Counted from the first letter of the stretch, positions 17,867-26,393 are shown. The stretch: 64,000 nt of DNA from Streptomyces qaidamensis (GCF_001611795.1 NZ_CP015098.1:3782001-3846000); one strand, 5' to 3'. The notes: generated by a model from the letters alone, not told the origin. Translations and numbers: made by a program.

Positions 17867-18628
17867 ATGGGAGCAGGGCACGCGCACAAGCTGTACCGGC
17901 ACGGGCACTCGCCCGTGCACGGCCTGCCGCCGCACACCAAGCTCGCCGCCGTCTTCGCCTTCGTGGTCGTCGTGGTGTCGACGCCGCGCGAGGCGATGTG
18001 GGCGTTCGGGCTGTACGCCGTGCTGCTCGGGGCCGTCGCGTGGGTCGCGCGCGTGCCCGCCGGCTTCCTGCTCCGGCGGCTGCTGATCGAGGTGCCGTTC
18101 GTCGCGTTCGCGGTGCTCATGCCGTTCGTGGCGGAGGGCGAGCGGGTCGACGTCCTCGGCCTGTCCCTGAGCGTGAACGGCCTGTGGGGCGCCTGGAACG
18201 TGCTGGCGAAAGGCACCCTGGGTGTCGCGGCCTCGGTGTTGCTGGCCGCCACGACCGAACTGCGCGAACTGCTGCTCGGCCTGCAGCGCCTCAAGCTCCC
18301 GCCGCTCCTCGTGCAGATCGCGTCCTTCATGATCCGCTACGGCGACGTCATCACGGACGAGATGCGGCGCATGCGGATCGCCCGGGAGTCACGCGGCTTC
18401 GAGGCGAAAGGCGTCAAGCACTGGGGCGTGCTCGCCAAGTCGGCCGGCGCGCTGTTCATCCGCTCCTACGAGCGCGGCGAGCGGGTGCACCTGGCCATGG
18501 TCAGCCGTGGATACGCCGGCTCCATGCCGGTCATCGACGAGGTGACCGCGTCCCGGGCGCAGTGGTCGTACGCCCTCGCCCTCCCCTGCGCCGCGCTGCT
18601 CGTCTGTCTGCTGGGATGGACCTTGTGA
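17867..18628 (+). CDS. cbiQ: ECF transporter transmembrane (T) component CbiQ
   Basis: 253 residues with five or so hydrophobic helices. The T component couples ATP hydrolysis to the metal-binding CbiM. The two coupling-helix motifs of the family are present: MRIARESRGFEAKG and HLAMVSRGYAGSMP, each with the conserved Ala/Ser-Arg-Gly core that docks into the ATPase. The ATG at 17867 follows the cbiM stop by one base, and the stop at 18628 overlaps the cbiO start region. Translation is therefore likely coupled. Confidence 0.94.
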   Translation: MGAGHAHKLYRHGHSPVHGLPPHTKLAAVFAFVVVVVSTPREAMWAFGLYAVLLGAVAWVARVPAGFLLRRLLIEVPFVAFAVLMPFVAEGERVDVLGLSLSVNGLWGAWNVLAKGTLGVAASVLLAATTELRELLLGLQRLKLPPLLVQIASFMIRYGDVITDEMRRMRIARESRGFEAKGVKHWGVLAKSAGALFIRSYERGERVHLAMVSRGYAGSMPVIDEVTASRAQWSYALALPCAALLVCLLGWTL

Positions 18629-19383
18629 CTGCTTCTCTGGAGGTCTCGGGCCTCGCTTTCGCCTACCCCGACGGGCACCAGGCCCTCTTCGGCGTCGACT
18701 TCTCGGTCGCGCGCGGTGAGCGGGTCGCGCTGCTCGGGCCGAACGGCGCCGGCAAGACGACCCTCGTACTGCACCTCAACGGCATCCTGACCGGCGGCGC
18801 CGGCACGGTGCAGGTCGCCGGGCTGCCCGTGGACAAGCGGAACATGGCCGAGGTCCGGCGCCGGGTCGGCATCGTCTTCCAGGACCCGGACGACCAGCTG
18901 TTCATGCCGACGGTCCGGGAGGACGTGGCGTTCGGGCCCGCGGCGGCCGGGCTGAAGGGGCCGGAGCTGGAGGAGCGCGTGCAGCGGGCGCTGGAGCGGG
19001 TCGGCATGGCGGAGTTCAAGGACCGGCCCCCGCACCACCTCTCCTTCGGGCAGCGCCGCCGGGTGGCCGTCGCGACCGTGCTGGCGATGGAGCCGGAGAT
19101 CCTCGTGCTGGACGAGCCGTCCTCCAACCTCGACCCGGCCTCGCGCCGCGAACTGGCGGACATCCTGCGCTCCCTGGACGTGACCGTGCTGATGGTCACG
19201 CACGACCTGCCCTACGCCCTGGAGCTGTGCCCGCGCTCCCTGATCCTCAGCGACGGGGTGATCGCGGCCGACGGGCCGACCGGCGAGCTGCTCTCCGACG
19301 AGGAGCTGATGCGGGCCCACCGTCTGGAGCTGCCGTTCGGTTTCGATCCGCGTTCCGTCCCGGCGGCTCAGGGCCGTCCGTGA
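18616..19383 (+). CDS. cbiO: ECF transporter ATPase component CbiO
   Basis: 255 residues of an ABC ATPase powering the ECF complex. Motifs: Walker A GPNGAGKTT (about 39-47), Q-loop VFQDPDDQLF typical of the CbiO/EcfA group, signature LSFGQRRR (LSFGQ instead of LSGGQ, common in this group), Walker B ILVLDEPSSNLD and the switch His in VTHDLP. Two starts are possible: ATG 18616, inside the end of cbiQ, or GTG 18625, forming GTGA with the cbiQ stop. I give the longer one. One ATPase serves the complex, presumably as a homodimer. Confidence 0.94.
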   Translation: MDLVTASLEVSGLAFAYPDGHQALFGVDFSVARGERVALLGPNGAGKTTLVLHLNGILTGGAGTVQVAGLPVDKRNMAEVRRRVGIVFQDPDDQLFMPTVREDVAFGPAAAGLKGPELEERVQRALERVGMAEFKDRPPHHLSFGQRRRVAVATVLAMEPEILVLDEPSSNLDPASRRELADILRSLDVTVLMVTHDLPYALELCPRSLILSDGVIAADGPTGELLSDEELMRAHRLELPFGFDPRSVPAAQGRP

Positions 19384-19393
19384 CAATGACCGC

Positions 19394-19855
19394 GTGACGA
19401 ACGAGGAGAGCGACGGATCACCGCTGCTGGACGACCAGCTGTGCTTCGCGCTGTACGCCGCCCAGCGCGCGGTGACGGCGGCGTACCGCCCGCTCCTCGA
19501 CGAACTGGGCCTCACCTACCCCCAGTACCTGGTGCTGCTGGTCCTCTGGGAGCGCGGTGAGACGACGGTGAAGGAGCTGGCCGCGGCCCTGCGCCTCGAC
19601 TACGGCACGGTCTCGCCGCTGCTGAAGCGGCTGGAGGCCGCCGGTCTGGTCCGGCGTGAGCGGTCGGCGCGGGACGAACGGTCGGTGCTCGTGGCCGTGA
19701 CGGGGCGCGGGGAGGAACTCCGGGAGCGGGCGGGGCGGGTGCCCGGCGCGCTGATCGCGGCGACCGGGCTCGACGGCACGGAGGCCGGGCGGCTGCGTGC
19801 GGAGCTGTGGCGGCTGGCCGAGCGGGCGGAGTCGGCGGCGGACCGGGCCCGCTGA
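19394..19855 (+). CDS. ohrR: MarR family organic-peroxide sensor, OhrR
   Basis: 153 residues. OhrR represses ohr and is inactivated when a reactive N-terminal Cys is oxidised by organic hydroperoxides. That Cys is Cys17 in DDQLCFALYAAQRA, the exact OhrR context. The winged helix includes TVKELAAALRLDYGTVSPLLKRLEAAGLV and the wing RRERSARDERSVLVAVT. The GTG start at 19394 lies 10 bp after cbiO. Its gene is followed at 101 bp by ohr on the same strand, and the intergenic region carries an inverted repeat that fits autoregulation. Confidence 0.93.
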   Translation: MTNEESDGSPLLDDQLCFALYAAQRAVTAAYRPLLDELGLTYPQYLVLLVLWERGETTVKELAAALRLDYGTVSPLLKRLEAAGLVRRERSARDERSVLVAVTGRGEELRERAGRVPGALIAATGLDGTEAGRLRAELWRLAERAESAADRAR

Positions 19856-19911
19856 GGGTTACCCCCGGTTGTGACCCCCTGGCATGACAGGCTGGTTACC
19901 GGCCAGTACCT

Positions 19912-19934
19912 TGTGCACGATGTATTTGTGCGCA
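19912..19934. promoter_or_regulatory. Candidate OhrR operator
   Basis: TGTGCAC-N9-GTGCGCA is an inverted repeat with one mismatch in 7-bp arms, 22 bp before the ohr ATG. Its place between ohrR and ohr, within the expected promoter, makes OhrR the likely binder. Binding is inferred, not shown. Confidence 0.5.
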
Positions 19935-19956
19935 CTTGGTTCCGGGGGAGGACAGC

Positions 19957-20403
19957 ATGACTGACGGCCCCGCCGTCGACACCCGCCCGACGAAGATCAT
20001 GTTCGTGGCGGAGGCCACCGCCCACGGTGGTCGCGAAGGCTATGTCACCAGCCAGGACGGACAGCTCGACCTCAAGGTCGCCATGCCCCCGCAGCTCGGC
20101 GGCGACGGCAACGGCACCAACCCGGAACAGCTCTTCGCGGCCGGCTACAGCGCCTGCTTCCACAACGCCCTGATCCTCGTCGGCAACCGCGAGGGCTACG
20201 ACCTGACCGGCTCCACGGTCGCCGCGAAGGTCGGCATCGGCCCCAACCGGCAGCGCGGTTACGGCCTCGCCGTCGCCCTCAGCGTCTCGCTGCCGGTCGT
20301 CGACGCCGACCTCGCGACCAGGCTGGTGGACGCGGCCCACGAGGTCTGCCCGTACTCGAACGCGACCCGCGGGAACATCGACGTGACCATCCTGCTTGGC
20401 TAG
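19957..20403 (+). CDS. ohr: Organic hydroperoxide resistance protein (thiol peroxidase)
   Basis: 148 residues. Ohr reduces fatty-acid and other organic hydroperoxides in the cytoplasm using a Cys pair, with lipoyl-type reductants. The peroxidatic Cys67 is in AAGYSACFHNAL and the resolving Cys131 is in EVCPYSNATRGN. The conserved Arg lies in the early GGREG region. ATG 19957 has a strong GGGGGAGGA site. An upstream in-frame codon at 19936 lacks such a site. The neighbouring OhrR supports peroxide-inducible expression. Confidence 0.96.
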   Translation: MTDGPAVDTRPTKIMFVAEATAHGGREGYVTSQDGQLDLKVAMPPQLGGDGNGTNPEQLFAAGYSACFHNALILVGNREGYDLTGSTVAAKVGIGPNRQRGYGLAVALSVSLPVVDADLATRLVDAAHEVCPYSNATRGNIDVTILLG

Positions 20404-20446
20404 AGGGGAGCACCACGAGCGCAGCGGCGAGACGAGGAGTACGGGC

Positions 20447-21610
20447 GTGGACGTGCACGGCACAGTGGCCGAGGGCTTCGAGCCGGTGAGGGACGCGTTC
20501 GTACGGAACTTCGAGGCGCTCGGGGACCGGGGCGCCGCGGTCGCCGTCTACCGGGACGGGCGGAAGGTCGTCGACCTGTGGGGCGGCACCAAGGACGTCG
20601 ACGGCACGGCCCCCTGGGAGCGCGGCACCGCCCAGGTCGTGCGCTCGGCGACCAAGGGGGTCGCCGCCGCCGTACTCCTGCTGTTGCACCAGCGCGGAGA
20701 GCTGGACCTGGACGCGCCGGTGGGGCACTACTGGCCCGAGTTCAAGGCGCGGGGCAAGGAGCGGGTGCTGGTCCGGCACGTGCTGAACCACCGCGCCGGC
20801 CTGCCGGTCCTCGACCGGCCGCTCACCCCGCAGGAGGCGCTCGACCCGCTGAAGGGCCCGGAGGCCGTCGCCGCGCAGGCCCCCGTCTGGGAGCCCGGCA
20901 CCGACCACGGCTACCACGCCCTCACCTACGGCTGGCTGCTCGACGAGCTGGTGCGGCGCGTGACCGGGCAGGGCGCCGGGGAGTGGCTCGCCTCCCAGGT
21001 CACCGGCCCGCTGGGCCTGGACCTCTGGCTCGGCCTGCCGGAGTCGGAGGCCGGCCGGGCCGGGCGGGTGGGCCGCGTCGAGGGAGCCGAGCCCACCGGT
21101 GGTCTGCGGGCCCGCCCGAAGCGGTCGGTCACCGAGGCCTACGAGGACCCGGCCTCCCTCACCCGCCGGGCGTTCGCCGCGATCTCCCCGTTCCCGGACC
21201 AGAACGCCCCCGCCTACCGCGCGGCAGCCCTGCCCGCGACGAACGCGACGGCGACGGCGGACGGACTGGCCCGCTTCTACGCGACCCTGATCGGCGACAC
21301 GGCCGACGCCACGCGCCTGTTCACACCGGAGACGGTGGAACTGGCCCGGGCCGAGGAGTCGGCGGGCCCCGACCGGGTCCTGGTGGTCGGCACCCGCTTC
21401 GGCCTCGGCTACATGCTGCACGGCAGCGCGTCGCCGTTCCTCACCCCGGGCTCCTTCGGCCACCCGGGGCGCGGCGGTGCACTGGGCTTCGCCGACCCGG
21501 AGACGGGCATCGCCTTCGGCTACGTCACCAACGGCTTCCGCAAGACCGTGACGGCGGACCCCCGGGCGCAGGGGCTGGTGCGGGCGGTACGGGGAGTGCT
21601 GGACCTCTAG
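20447..21610 (+). CDS. Serine hydrolase, class C beta-lactamase/EstB family
   Basis: 387 residues, cytoplasmic (no signal peptide). The family active site is visible: SxxK as SATK (RSATKGVAAAVLLLL), the Tyr motif YHALTYGW (YxxLTYG in esterases such as EstB) and a late GHPGRGG replacing the KTG box. Bacterial members are usually esterases or peptidases rather than drug-resistance enzymes, and the lack of a signal peptide fits that. The GTG start at 20447 has GAGGAG 7 nt upstream. The substrate is unknown. Confidence 0.88.
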   Translation: MDVHGTVAEGFEPVRDAFVRNFEALGDRGAAVAVYRDGRKVVDLWGGTKDVDGTAPWERGTAQVVRSATKGVAAAVLLLLHQRGELDLDAPVGHYWPEFKARGKERVLVRHVLNHRAGLPVLDRPLTPQEALDPLKGPEAVAAQAPVWEPGTDHGYHALTYGWLLDELVRRVTGQGAGEWLASQVTGPLGLDLWLGLPESEAGRAGRVGRVEGAEPTGGLRARPKRSVTEAYEDPASLTRRAFAAISPFPDQNAPAYRAAALPATNATATADGLARFYATLIGDTADATRLFTPETVELARAEESAGPDRVLVVGTRFGLGYMLHGSASPFLTPGSFGHPGRGGALGFADPETGIAFGYVTNGFRKTVTADPRAQGLVRAVRGVLDL

Positions 21611-21633
21611 AAGCGTCTGACCTCTGGAAGCGT

Positions 21634-21909
21634 CTATACGTGGATGGGGTGCGAGGTCCGCCCGGAGGCCTGGTCGATCTCCTCGTGGGCTTTGGTCAGC
21701 AACTGCATGGCGAGTTCGTTGAGCGCCCTCGCACCGGCGATCTCCTCCCCGACCCGCGGCTGATTGGCGTCGGTCCGGTGCCGACTCGCGTGGCCGTGCG
21801 CCCGTACCTCGGTGCCGTCGGGCAGACGGACCATCGCGGCCGCTCGCGTGTGCTGGTCGTCCTCCGTGAACTCCATCTCGACGTGCCACCCCACGGTGGT
21901 GTGCATCAT
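21634..21909 (-). CDS. DUF1876 domain protein
   Basis: 91 residues. The sequence HTTVGWHVEMEFTEDDQHTRAAAMVRL followed by ELRAHGHA-like strands and a C-terminal helix (GARALNELAMQLLTKAHEEID) matches the small actinobacterial DUF1876 (dsRBD-like fold). Two adjacent ATG codons (21909, 21906) are preceded by GGAGG 8 nt upstream. It is cytoplasmic and its function is unknown; several paralogues are usual in Streptomyces. Confidence 0.88.
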   Translation of the reverse strand: MMHTTVGWHVEMEFTEDDQHTRAAAMVRLPDGTEVRAHGHASRHRTDANQPRVGEEIAGARALNELAMQLLTKAHEEIDQASGRTSHPIHV

Positions 21910-21981
21910 GACGATCACCTCCGGAACACTTATTTCCAGGGTGCTCCTCGCCCGGGCCGGACGCACCCGCCTGACGGACCC

Positions 21982-22827
21982 CTATCCGGCGTGCAGCATC
22001 AGCCCTATGCCGACGACCAGCAGCCCGGCCGCCGCGACCCTCGGCGCGCCGAATCTCTCCTTGAAGAACACGGCCCCGATCGCCGCGCCCACGATGATCG
22101 ACGACTCGCGCAGGGCCGCGATGGGGGCGAGTTCGGCCCTGGTCTGGGCCCACAGGACGAGGGCGTAGGCGGCGACGGACAGCGCGGCGCCGAGCAGCCC
22201 GACCCCGGCGAAGGGCCGGAGCAGGGCGAGGGTCTCCCCGCGCCAGTGCCACACGGCATACGCCGGGACGACGACCCCCTGCACCGCCATCAGCCAGGCG
22301 ATGTAGCCGAGGGAGGACCCGGAGGCCCGCACGCCAAGACCGTCGAGGACGGTGTACACCGCTATGGTCAGCCCGGTCGCCAGGGCCGCTCCGATCGCCG
22401 CCCAGTCGGGCCGCCGCCCGCGCAGTCCCCACAGGGCGACGCCGGTCAGCCCCGCGCAGGACAGGGCGATCCCGGCGGCGGCCCACCCGTCGGGTACCTC
22501 GTGGGCGAAGAGGGCGGCGAGCAGGGTCACGACCAGCGGCGCGGTGCCCCGGGCGATGGGATAGGCCTGCCCGAAGTCGCCCAGCCGGAAGGACTTCATC
22601 AGCAGGGCGTAGTAGGCGATGTGGACGGCCGCGGAGGCGAGCAGGTACGGCCATGCCGCGGCCGCCGGAAAGGCCACGAAGGGCGCGAGGGCCAGCCCGA
22701 TCAGGACGCCCCCGCCCGAGATCAGCGCGAACCCGGCCAGCTTGTCGGTGATCTTGTGGGCGATGGCGTTCCAGCTGGCGTGGGTGACGGCGGCGAGCAG
22801 GACCGCGGCGGTGACCAGGGGGGTCAC
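21982..22827 (-). CDS. EamA/DMT family transporter
   Basis: 281 residues with ten predicted helices arranged as two five-helix EamA repeats, the drug/metabolite transporter layout. Helices are plain in LAGFALISGGGVLIGLALAPFVAF, the GTAPLVVTLLAALFAHE region (conserved Pro after RG.A) and ESSIIVGAAIGAVFFKERFG near the end, which is the typical second-repeat signature. Likely an exporter of an amino acid or metabolite. The GTG start at 22827 overlaps the stop of the upstream YbaK gene, so the two are co-translated. Confidence 0.88.
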   Translation of the reverse strand: MTPLVTAAVLLAAVTHASWNAIAHKITDKLAGFALISGGGVLIGLALAPFVAFPAAAAWPYLLASAAVHIAYYALLMKSFRLGDFGQAYPIARGTAPLVVTLLAALFAHEVPDGWAAAGIALSCAGLTGVALWGLRGRRPDWAAIGAALATGLTIAVYTVLDGLGVRASGSSLGYIAWLMAVQGVVVPAYAVWHWRGETLALLRPFAGVGLLGAALSVAAYALVLWAQTRAELAPIAALRESSIIVGAAIGAVFFKERFGAPRVAAAGLLVVGIGLMLHAG

Positions 22828-23339
22828 GCGGTGCGCTCGCGCACGTCCACCAGGGTTCCGTCGGCGTGGGTGACGAGGTCCTCGGGGGCCATGGGGAACA
22901 CGGTGTACGGCGTCCCGGCCGCGGCCCAGACGACGTCGTGCTCCAGCAGGGACCGGTCGGCGAGCACCCGGGTCCTGGTCCGGTGCCCGAAGGGCGGCAC
23001 GCCGCCGATGGCGTACCCGGTGGTCTCCCGCACGACGTCCACCTTGGCCCGGGTGACCTTGTCGGCGCCGAGTTCCTTGCGGACGAGGTCGAGATCGACC
23101 CGGGAGGCCCCGTCCATGAGCACCAGAACCGGCACTCCGTCCGCGGCGAAGATCAGTGACTTGCAGATCTGGCTCAGCTCACACCCGATCGCGGCGGCGG
23201 CCTCGGCTGCCGTACGGGTGGCGTCGGGGAAGCGGCGTACGCGGCTCACGAGATCCCCGAGCCCGAGCTCCCGCAGGGCCTCGGCGAAACGGGGATGAGC
23301 TCCGGAACCTTCGGCGTCAGTGGCGGCTGTCGTCGTCAT
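22824..23339 (-). CDS. YbaK/ProX-type aminoacyl-tRNA deacylase
   Basis: 171 residues of the Cys-tRNA(Pro)/Ala-tRNA editing-domain family, which hydrolyses misacylated tRNA in the cytoplasm. Diagnostic segments are AAAAIGCELSQICKSLIF, with the invariant Lys of the active site, and TTGYAIGGVPPFGH, the GGVSPFG-like loop. ATG 23339 begins MTTTAATDAEG; the in-frame upstream codons run into the neighbouring promoter. The stop overlaps the EamA start (GTGA). Confidence 0.9.
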   Translation of the reverse strand: MTTTAATDAEGSGAHPRFAEALRELGLGDLVSRVRRFPDATRTAAEAAAAIGCELSQICKSLIFAADGVPVLVLMDGASRVDLDLVRKELGADKVTRAKVDVVRETTGYAIGGVPPFGHRTRTRVLADRSLLEHDVVWAAAGTPYTVFPMAPEDLVTHADGTLVDVRERTA

Positions 23340-23383
23340 GCCCTGCACGCTAGCGGTACGTGTAGAGGGCAGGCGAGACCGTT

Positions 23384-23569
23384 TCAGCCGGTGGTGTCCT
23401 CCGGCCGGACGTCCGCGAACTCCCACCAGGCGAGCGGCAGCCAGTCGCCGTCGACGAAGCCGTCGACGGATCCGCCGGTGCCCTGGATGGCCACCCGGGT
23501 CCCGACCGGGTAGGTGGTGCCGGACAGTCCGGAGACCGCCACGAGAAGGGTGCCTGTACGACGAGACAA
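23384..23569 (-). CDS. Small conserved hypothetical protein, TTG start
   Basis: 61 residues, mostly beta-strand (TGTLLVAVSGLSGTTY..GTRVAIQG..GSVDGFVDGDWLPLAWWEF), which looks like an SH3-like or CarD-like small barrel. The likely start is TTG 23569: a strong purine run, GAGGAGAAAGGAAG, ends 6 nt before it. A longer in-frame TTG (23599) would place that ribosome site inside the gene. It is divergent from the formaldehyde-dehydrogenase gene 90 bp away. No named family is recognised. Confidence 0.7.
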   Translation of the reverse strand: MSRRTGTLLVAVSGLSGTTYPVGTRVAIQGTGGSVDGFVDGDWLPLAWWEFADVRPEDTTG

Positions 23570-23659
23570 AGCGCTACTTCCTTTCTCCTCTGGGTGCAAA
23601 TCGTCTCATCATGCACCAGCCTGGTATATGAGCCACGGCACAAATGGAGGTGCTTGACG

Positions 23660-24802
23660 ATGAGGGCTGTCGTATACAAAGGCCCCTTCGAGGTAGCGAT
23701 AGAGCAAGTGGAGGATCCACGCATTCAGCACCCGAACGATGTGCTCGTCCGGGTCACGTCAACAGCCATCTGCGGCTCCGACCTGCACATGTACGAGGGC
23801 CGTACGGCTGCGGAGCCGGGCATCGTGTTCGGCCACGAGAACCTCGGGGTCGTCGAGGAGACAGGAGAGGGGGTCACCACGCTCAGCAAGGGCGACCGGG
23901 TGGTCATGCCGTTCAATGTCGCCTGCGGCTTCTGCAAGAACTGTTCGGCCGGCTTCACGGGCTTCTGCCTGACGGTGAATCCGGGCTTCGCCGGCGGCGC
24001 CTACGGCTATGTCGCGATGGGGCCCTATGTCGGAGGTCAGGCGGAGTACGTACGGGTCCCGTACGCCGACTTCAACTGCCTGAAGCTCCCGGAGGGCACC
24101 GAGAAAGAGACGGATTTCGTCCTGCTCGCGGACATCTTCCCGACGGGCTACCACGGCAACGAACTGGCCGACGTGCGCCCCGGTGACACGGTCGCCGTGT
24201 ACGGCGCCGGTCCGGTCGGGCTGATGGCCGCCTACTCCGCGATGCTGCGCGGTGCGAGCAAGGTGTTCGTGGTCGACCGGGTGGCGGAACGTCTCCAGAA
24301 GGCCGAGGAGATCGGCACGATCCCGATCGACTTCTCCCAGGGCAACCCGGCGGAGCAGATCAAGGAGCAGACCGGCGGCCAGGGGACCGACAAGGGCATC
24401 GACGCGGTGGGCTACCAGGCCCAGGCGCAGGGCGAGGACCGGGAGGAACCGGCGGTCGTTCTGAACTCCCTGGTCGAAACGGTCCGCCCGACGGGCGCGC
24501 TCGGCATCCCCGGTTTGTACGTCCCGAGTGACCCGGGCGGTCCCGACGAGCAGTCCAAGAAGGGCATGCTGATGGTTTCCGTCGGGCGCCTCTTCGAGAA
24601 GGGGCTCCGCTTGGGCACCGGGCAGTGCAACGTCAAGCGGTACAACCGCCACCTGCGGGACATGATCATCGAGGACCGTGCGAAGCCCAGCTTCGTGGTC
24701 TCGCACGAGCTGCCGCTCGACGAGGCATCGTCGGCGTACGAGAAGTTCGACAAGCGCGTCGAGGGCTACACGAAGGTGGTGCTCCACCCGCAGGCAGCGT
24801 AG
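23660..24802 (+). CDS. Zinc-dependent formaldehyde/alcohol dehydrogenase (glutathione-independent type)
   Basis: 380 residues of the medium-chain dehydrogenase family. Catalytic zinc ligands are Cys in ICGSDLHMYEG and His-Glu in FGHENLG. Structural zinc ligands are the four Cys in ACGFCKNCSAGFTGFC. The NAD site is GAGPVGLMAAYSAMLRGA. The insert after residue ~250 (AVGYQAQAQGEDREEP) and PSDPGGPDEQSKKG are typical of the fdhA-like subgroup that oxidises formaldehyde without glutathione. ATG 23660 follows TGGAGG 8 nt upstream. The true substrate may be another short aldehyde or alcohol. Confidence 0.9.
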   Translation: MRAVVYKGPFEVAIEQVEDPRIQHPNDVLVRVTSTAICGSDLHMYEGRTAAEPGIVFGHENLGVVEETGEGVTTLSKGDRVVMPFNVACGFCKNCSAGFTGFCLTVNPGFAGGAYGYVAMGPYVGGQAEYVRVPYADFNCLKLPEGTEKETDFVLLADIFPTGYHGNELADVRPGDTVAVYGAGPVGLMAAYSAMLRGASKVFVVDRVAERLQKAEEIGTIPIDFSQGNPAEQIKEQTGGQGTDKGIDAVGYQAQAQGEDREEPAVVLNSLVETVRPTGALGIPGLYVPSDPGGPDEQSKKGMLMVSVGRLFEKGLRLGTGQCNVKRYNRHLRDMIIEDRAKPSFVVSHELPLDEASSAYEKFDKRVEGYTKVVLHPQAA

Positions 24803-24824
24803 GCAGCCCGGGCCGGGCCGACAG

Positions 24825-25010
24825 TCAGTCGGTGACGTACGCGAGGAACGACACCCACGTGGCGGAGGCGACCGCCACGTGGGGAGTCCCCGGGGTCTTG
24901 GAGTCCCGGATGTGGATCATGGCAGGGGCGTGGGCGACCTCTACGCAGTCGCCGGGTTCGCTGCTGCTGCTGTAGCTGCTCTTGAACCAGTGGAGTTCCG
25001 GCGTGCTCAT
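24825..25010 (-). CDS. DUF397 small regulatory protein
   Basis: 61 residues matching DUF397: LHWFKSSYSSSSEPGDCVEVAH, then IHIRDSKTPGTPHV and a final WVSFL. Such proteins always sit beside XRE-type regulators in Streptomyces and are thought to be their antagonists or partners. The ATG at 25010 overlaps the stop of the XRE gene (ATGA), so the pair is translationally coupled. Confidence 0.95.
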   Translation of the reverse strand: MSTPELHWFKSSYSSSSEPGDCVEVAHAPAMIHIRDSKTPGTPHVAVASATWVSFLAYVTD

Positions 25011-25852
25011 AGTCTCCCCAGCACTTGCTCGATAAAGGTCTGCGACTCCCTTGGCGGGAGAGCCTGCGCCCGGATCATGCCATAGCGCAGTTCAAGGACC
25101 CGCAGATCACGGGGGCTTGAGACCGGGCGACCGTTGAACGCGCCCTCGGACCGGCCGATGGCCGTGCCGTCAGCGAACTTCAGCACCTCGATCAAGCCCT
25201 GCGTACCCGCGTGCTCCTCCCGATCGGTCGGCATGACTTGGAGCGACACATTCCGCAACTTGGCCATCTCCAGCAGATGTTCGAGTTGTCGGCGCAACAC
25301 CATCTTGCCCCCGAGGGGGCGTTCGAGCGTCACCTGTTCCTGGACAAAACTGAGATCCGGGGCAGGATCCCGCTCGAAGACAGACTTGCGAGCCATGAGT
25401 GCGGCGCACTCCCGCTCGATCACGTCGGCCGAAAGGGCAGGCTGGCGCATCTCGAACAGCGCCCTCGCATACTCCGGCGTCTGCAGCAGCCCGTGGACGT
25501 TGTGGTTGCTGTAGAGCAACATCTCCACCGCCCGCTCCTCCAACTGCGCCAGCTCCCGCACCTTCTTCGGATACCGAGCCCTCTCCATGTCCTTCGTGAA
25601 CGCCCTCAGATGCCCCTGGGCGTTCAGCACCTGGTCCGCCCTGTCCAGGTACTCCGGCCGGGGAATCCGCGCTCCCCGTTCCATCTTGCGGATCATGTCC
25701 TCGCCGTAGCCGAGCACCTCACCCAACTCGGCGACCCGCATCCCCGCCGCCTCCCGGCACACCTTCAGCAGCTTCCCCACCGCCTGGACCAGCGGCTCGA
25801 TCTCGTCCCCCGGCTCGACATCCCAGCCGGCCTCGTCGACAGCCTCGTTCAT
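25007..25852 (-). CDS. XRE-family helix-turn-helix regulator with DUF5753 domain
   Basis: 281 residues. Residues about 24-80 form the helix-turn-helix (CREAAGMRVAELGEVLGYGEDMIRKMERGARIP). The C-terminal ~170 residues are a DUF5753 domain, with the characteristic NHNVHGLLQTPEYARALF and MVLRRQLEHLLEM segments. This is the DNA-binding half of the XRE/DUF397 pairs abundant in Streptomyces, some of which control development and secondary metabolism. ATG 25852 is chosen because upstream in-frame sequence is Cys/Trp/Arg-rich and unlike coding sequence. The divergent ATPase gene begins 137 bp away. Confidence 0.93.
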   Translation of the reverse strand: MNEAVDEAGWDVEPGDEIEPLVQAVGKLLKVCREAAGMRVAELGEVLGYGEDMIRKMERGARIPRPEYLDRADQVLNAQGHLRAFTKDMERARYPKKVRELAQLEERAVEMLLYSNHNVHGLLQTPEYARALFEMRQPALSADVIERECAALMARKSVFERDPAPDLSFVQEQVTLERPLGGKMVLRRQLEHLLEMAKLRNVSLQVMPTDREEHAGTQGLIEVLKFADGTAIGRSEGAFNGRPVSSPRDLRVLELRYGMIRAQALPPRESQTFIEQVLGRL

Positions 25853-25989
25853 GCCCCACCTCCATCGCGCAGCCGTACCCGTACAACGCCCGGGACAGCC
25901 GAGACAGCACGGGACAAGTCCCGGACAGTAGCGGTACGCACACGCACTGCCGCTGATCACTGGGCGCGAACTCCGCCACGCTGAGTCAC

Positions 25990-26391
25990 ATGAACCAGGA
26001 GACCGCCATCCGCAACCTCAGCCTTCTGCTCTCCCCGACACCCCGGGGAGCCCGGCTCGCCCGGCTCCTCGCCACGGAGCAACTCCGCGCGTGGGGACTG
26101 CCCTTGGACCCTGCCGAGCACATCGTCGCCGAGCTCGCGACCAATGCCGCCACCCACGGGCGCGTCCCCGGCCGGGACTTCCGGCTGACGCTCTACGTCA
26201 TCGGCGGCACCCTCCGTATCGAGGTCACGGACACGCGCGGTGACCGGCTTCCCCACCTCACCCGGCCGGTCCCGGACGCCACCAGCGGCCGGGGTCTCCT
26301 CGTCGTTGCCGCCCTCGCCGGCCGGTGGGGTGTGACGCCCGGTCCGCACCCGCGCAAGACGGTGTGGGCCGAGGTCGACGTGCCCGGGTGA
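25990..26391 (+). CDS. Anti-sigma-factor-like ATP-binding protein (HATPase_c_2)
   Basis: 133 residues of the RsbW/SpoIIAB-type GHKL fold. The N-box is AEHIVAELATNAATHGR, the G1 region is IEVTDTRGDRLP, and the G2 region is SGRGLLVVAALAGRWGV. Such stand-alone ATPases typically lie next to XRE/DUF397 pairs in Streptomyces, and the divergent layout here matches. It may phosphorylate or sequester a partner; no sigma factor or anti-anti-sigma factor lies nearby. The start is ATG 25990, with AGG-poor leader sequence. A strong terminator follows the stop within 3 bp. Confidence 0.9.
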   Translation: MNQETAIRNLSLLLSPTPRGARLARLLATEQLRAWGLPLDPAEHIVAELATNAATHGRVPGRDFRLTLYVIGGTLRIEVTDTRGDRLPHLTRPVPDATSGRGLLVVAALAGRWGVTPGPHPRKTVWAEVDVPG

Positions 26392-26393
26392 AA

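Noticed and set aside
20447..21610. Antibiotic-resistance beta-lactamase
   Set aside because: No signal peptide and the KTG box is replaced; closer to cytoplasmic esterases.
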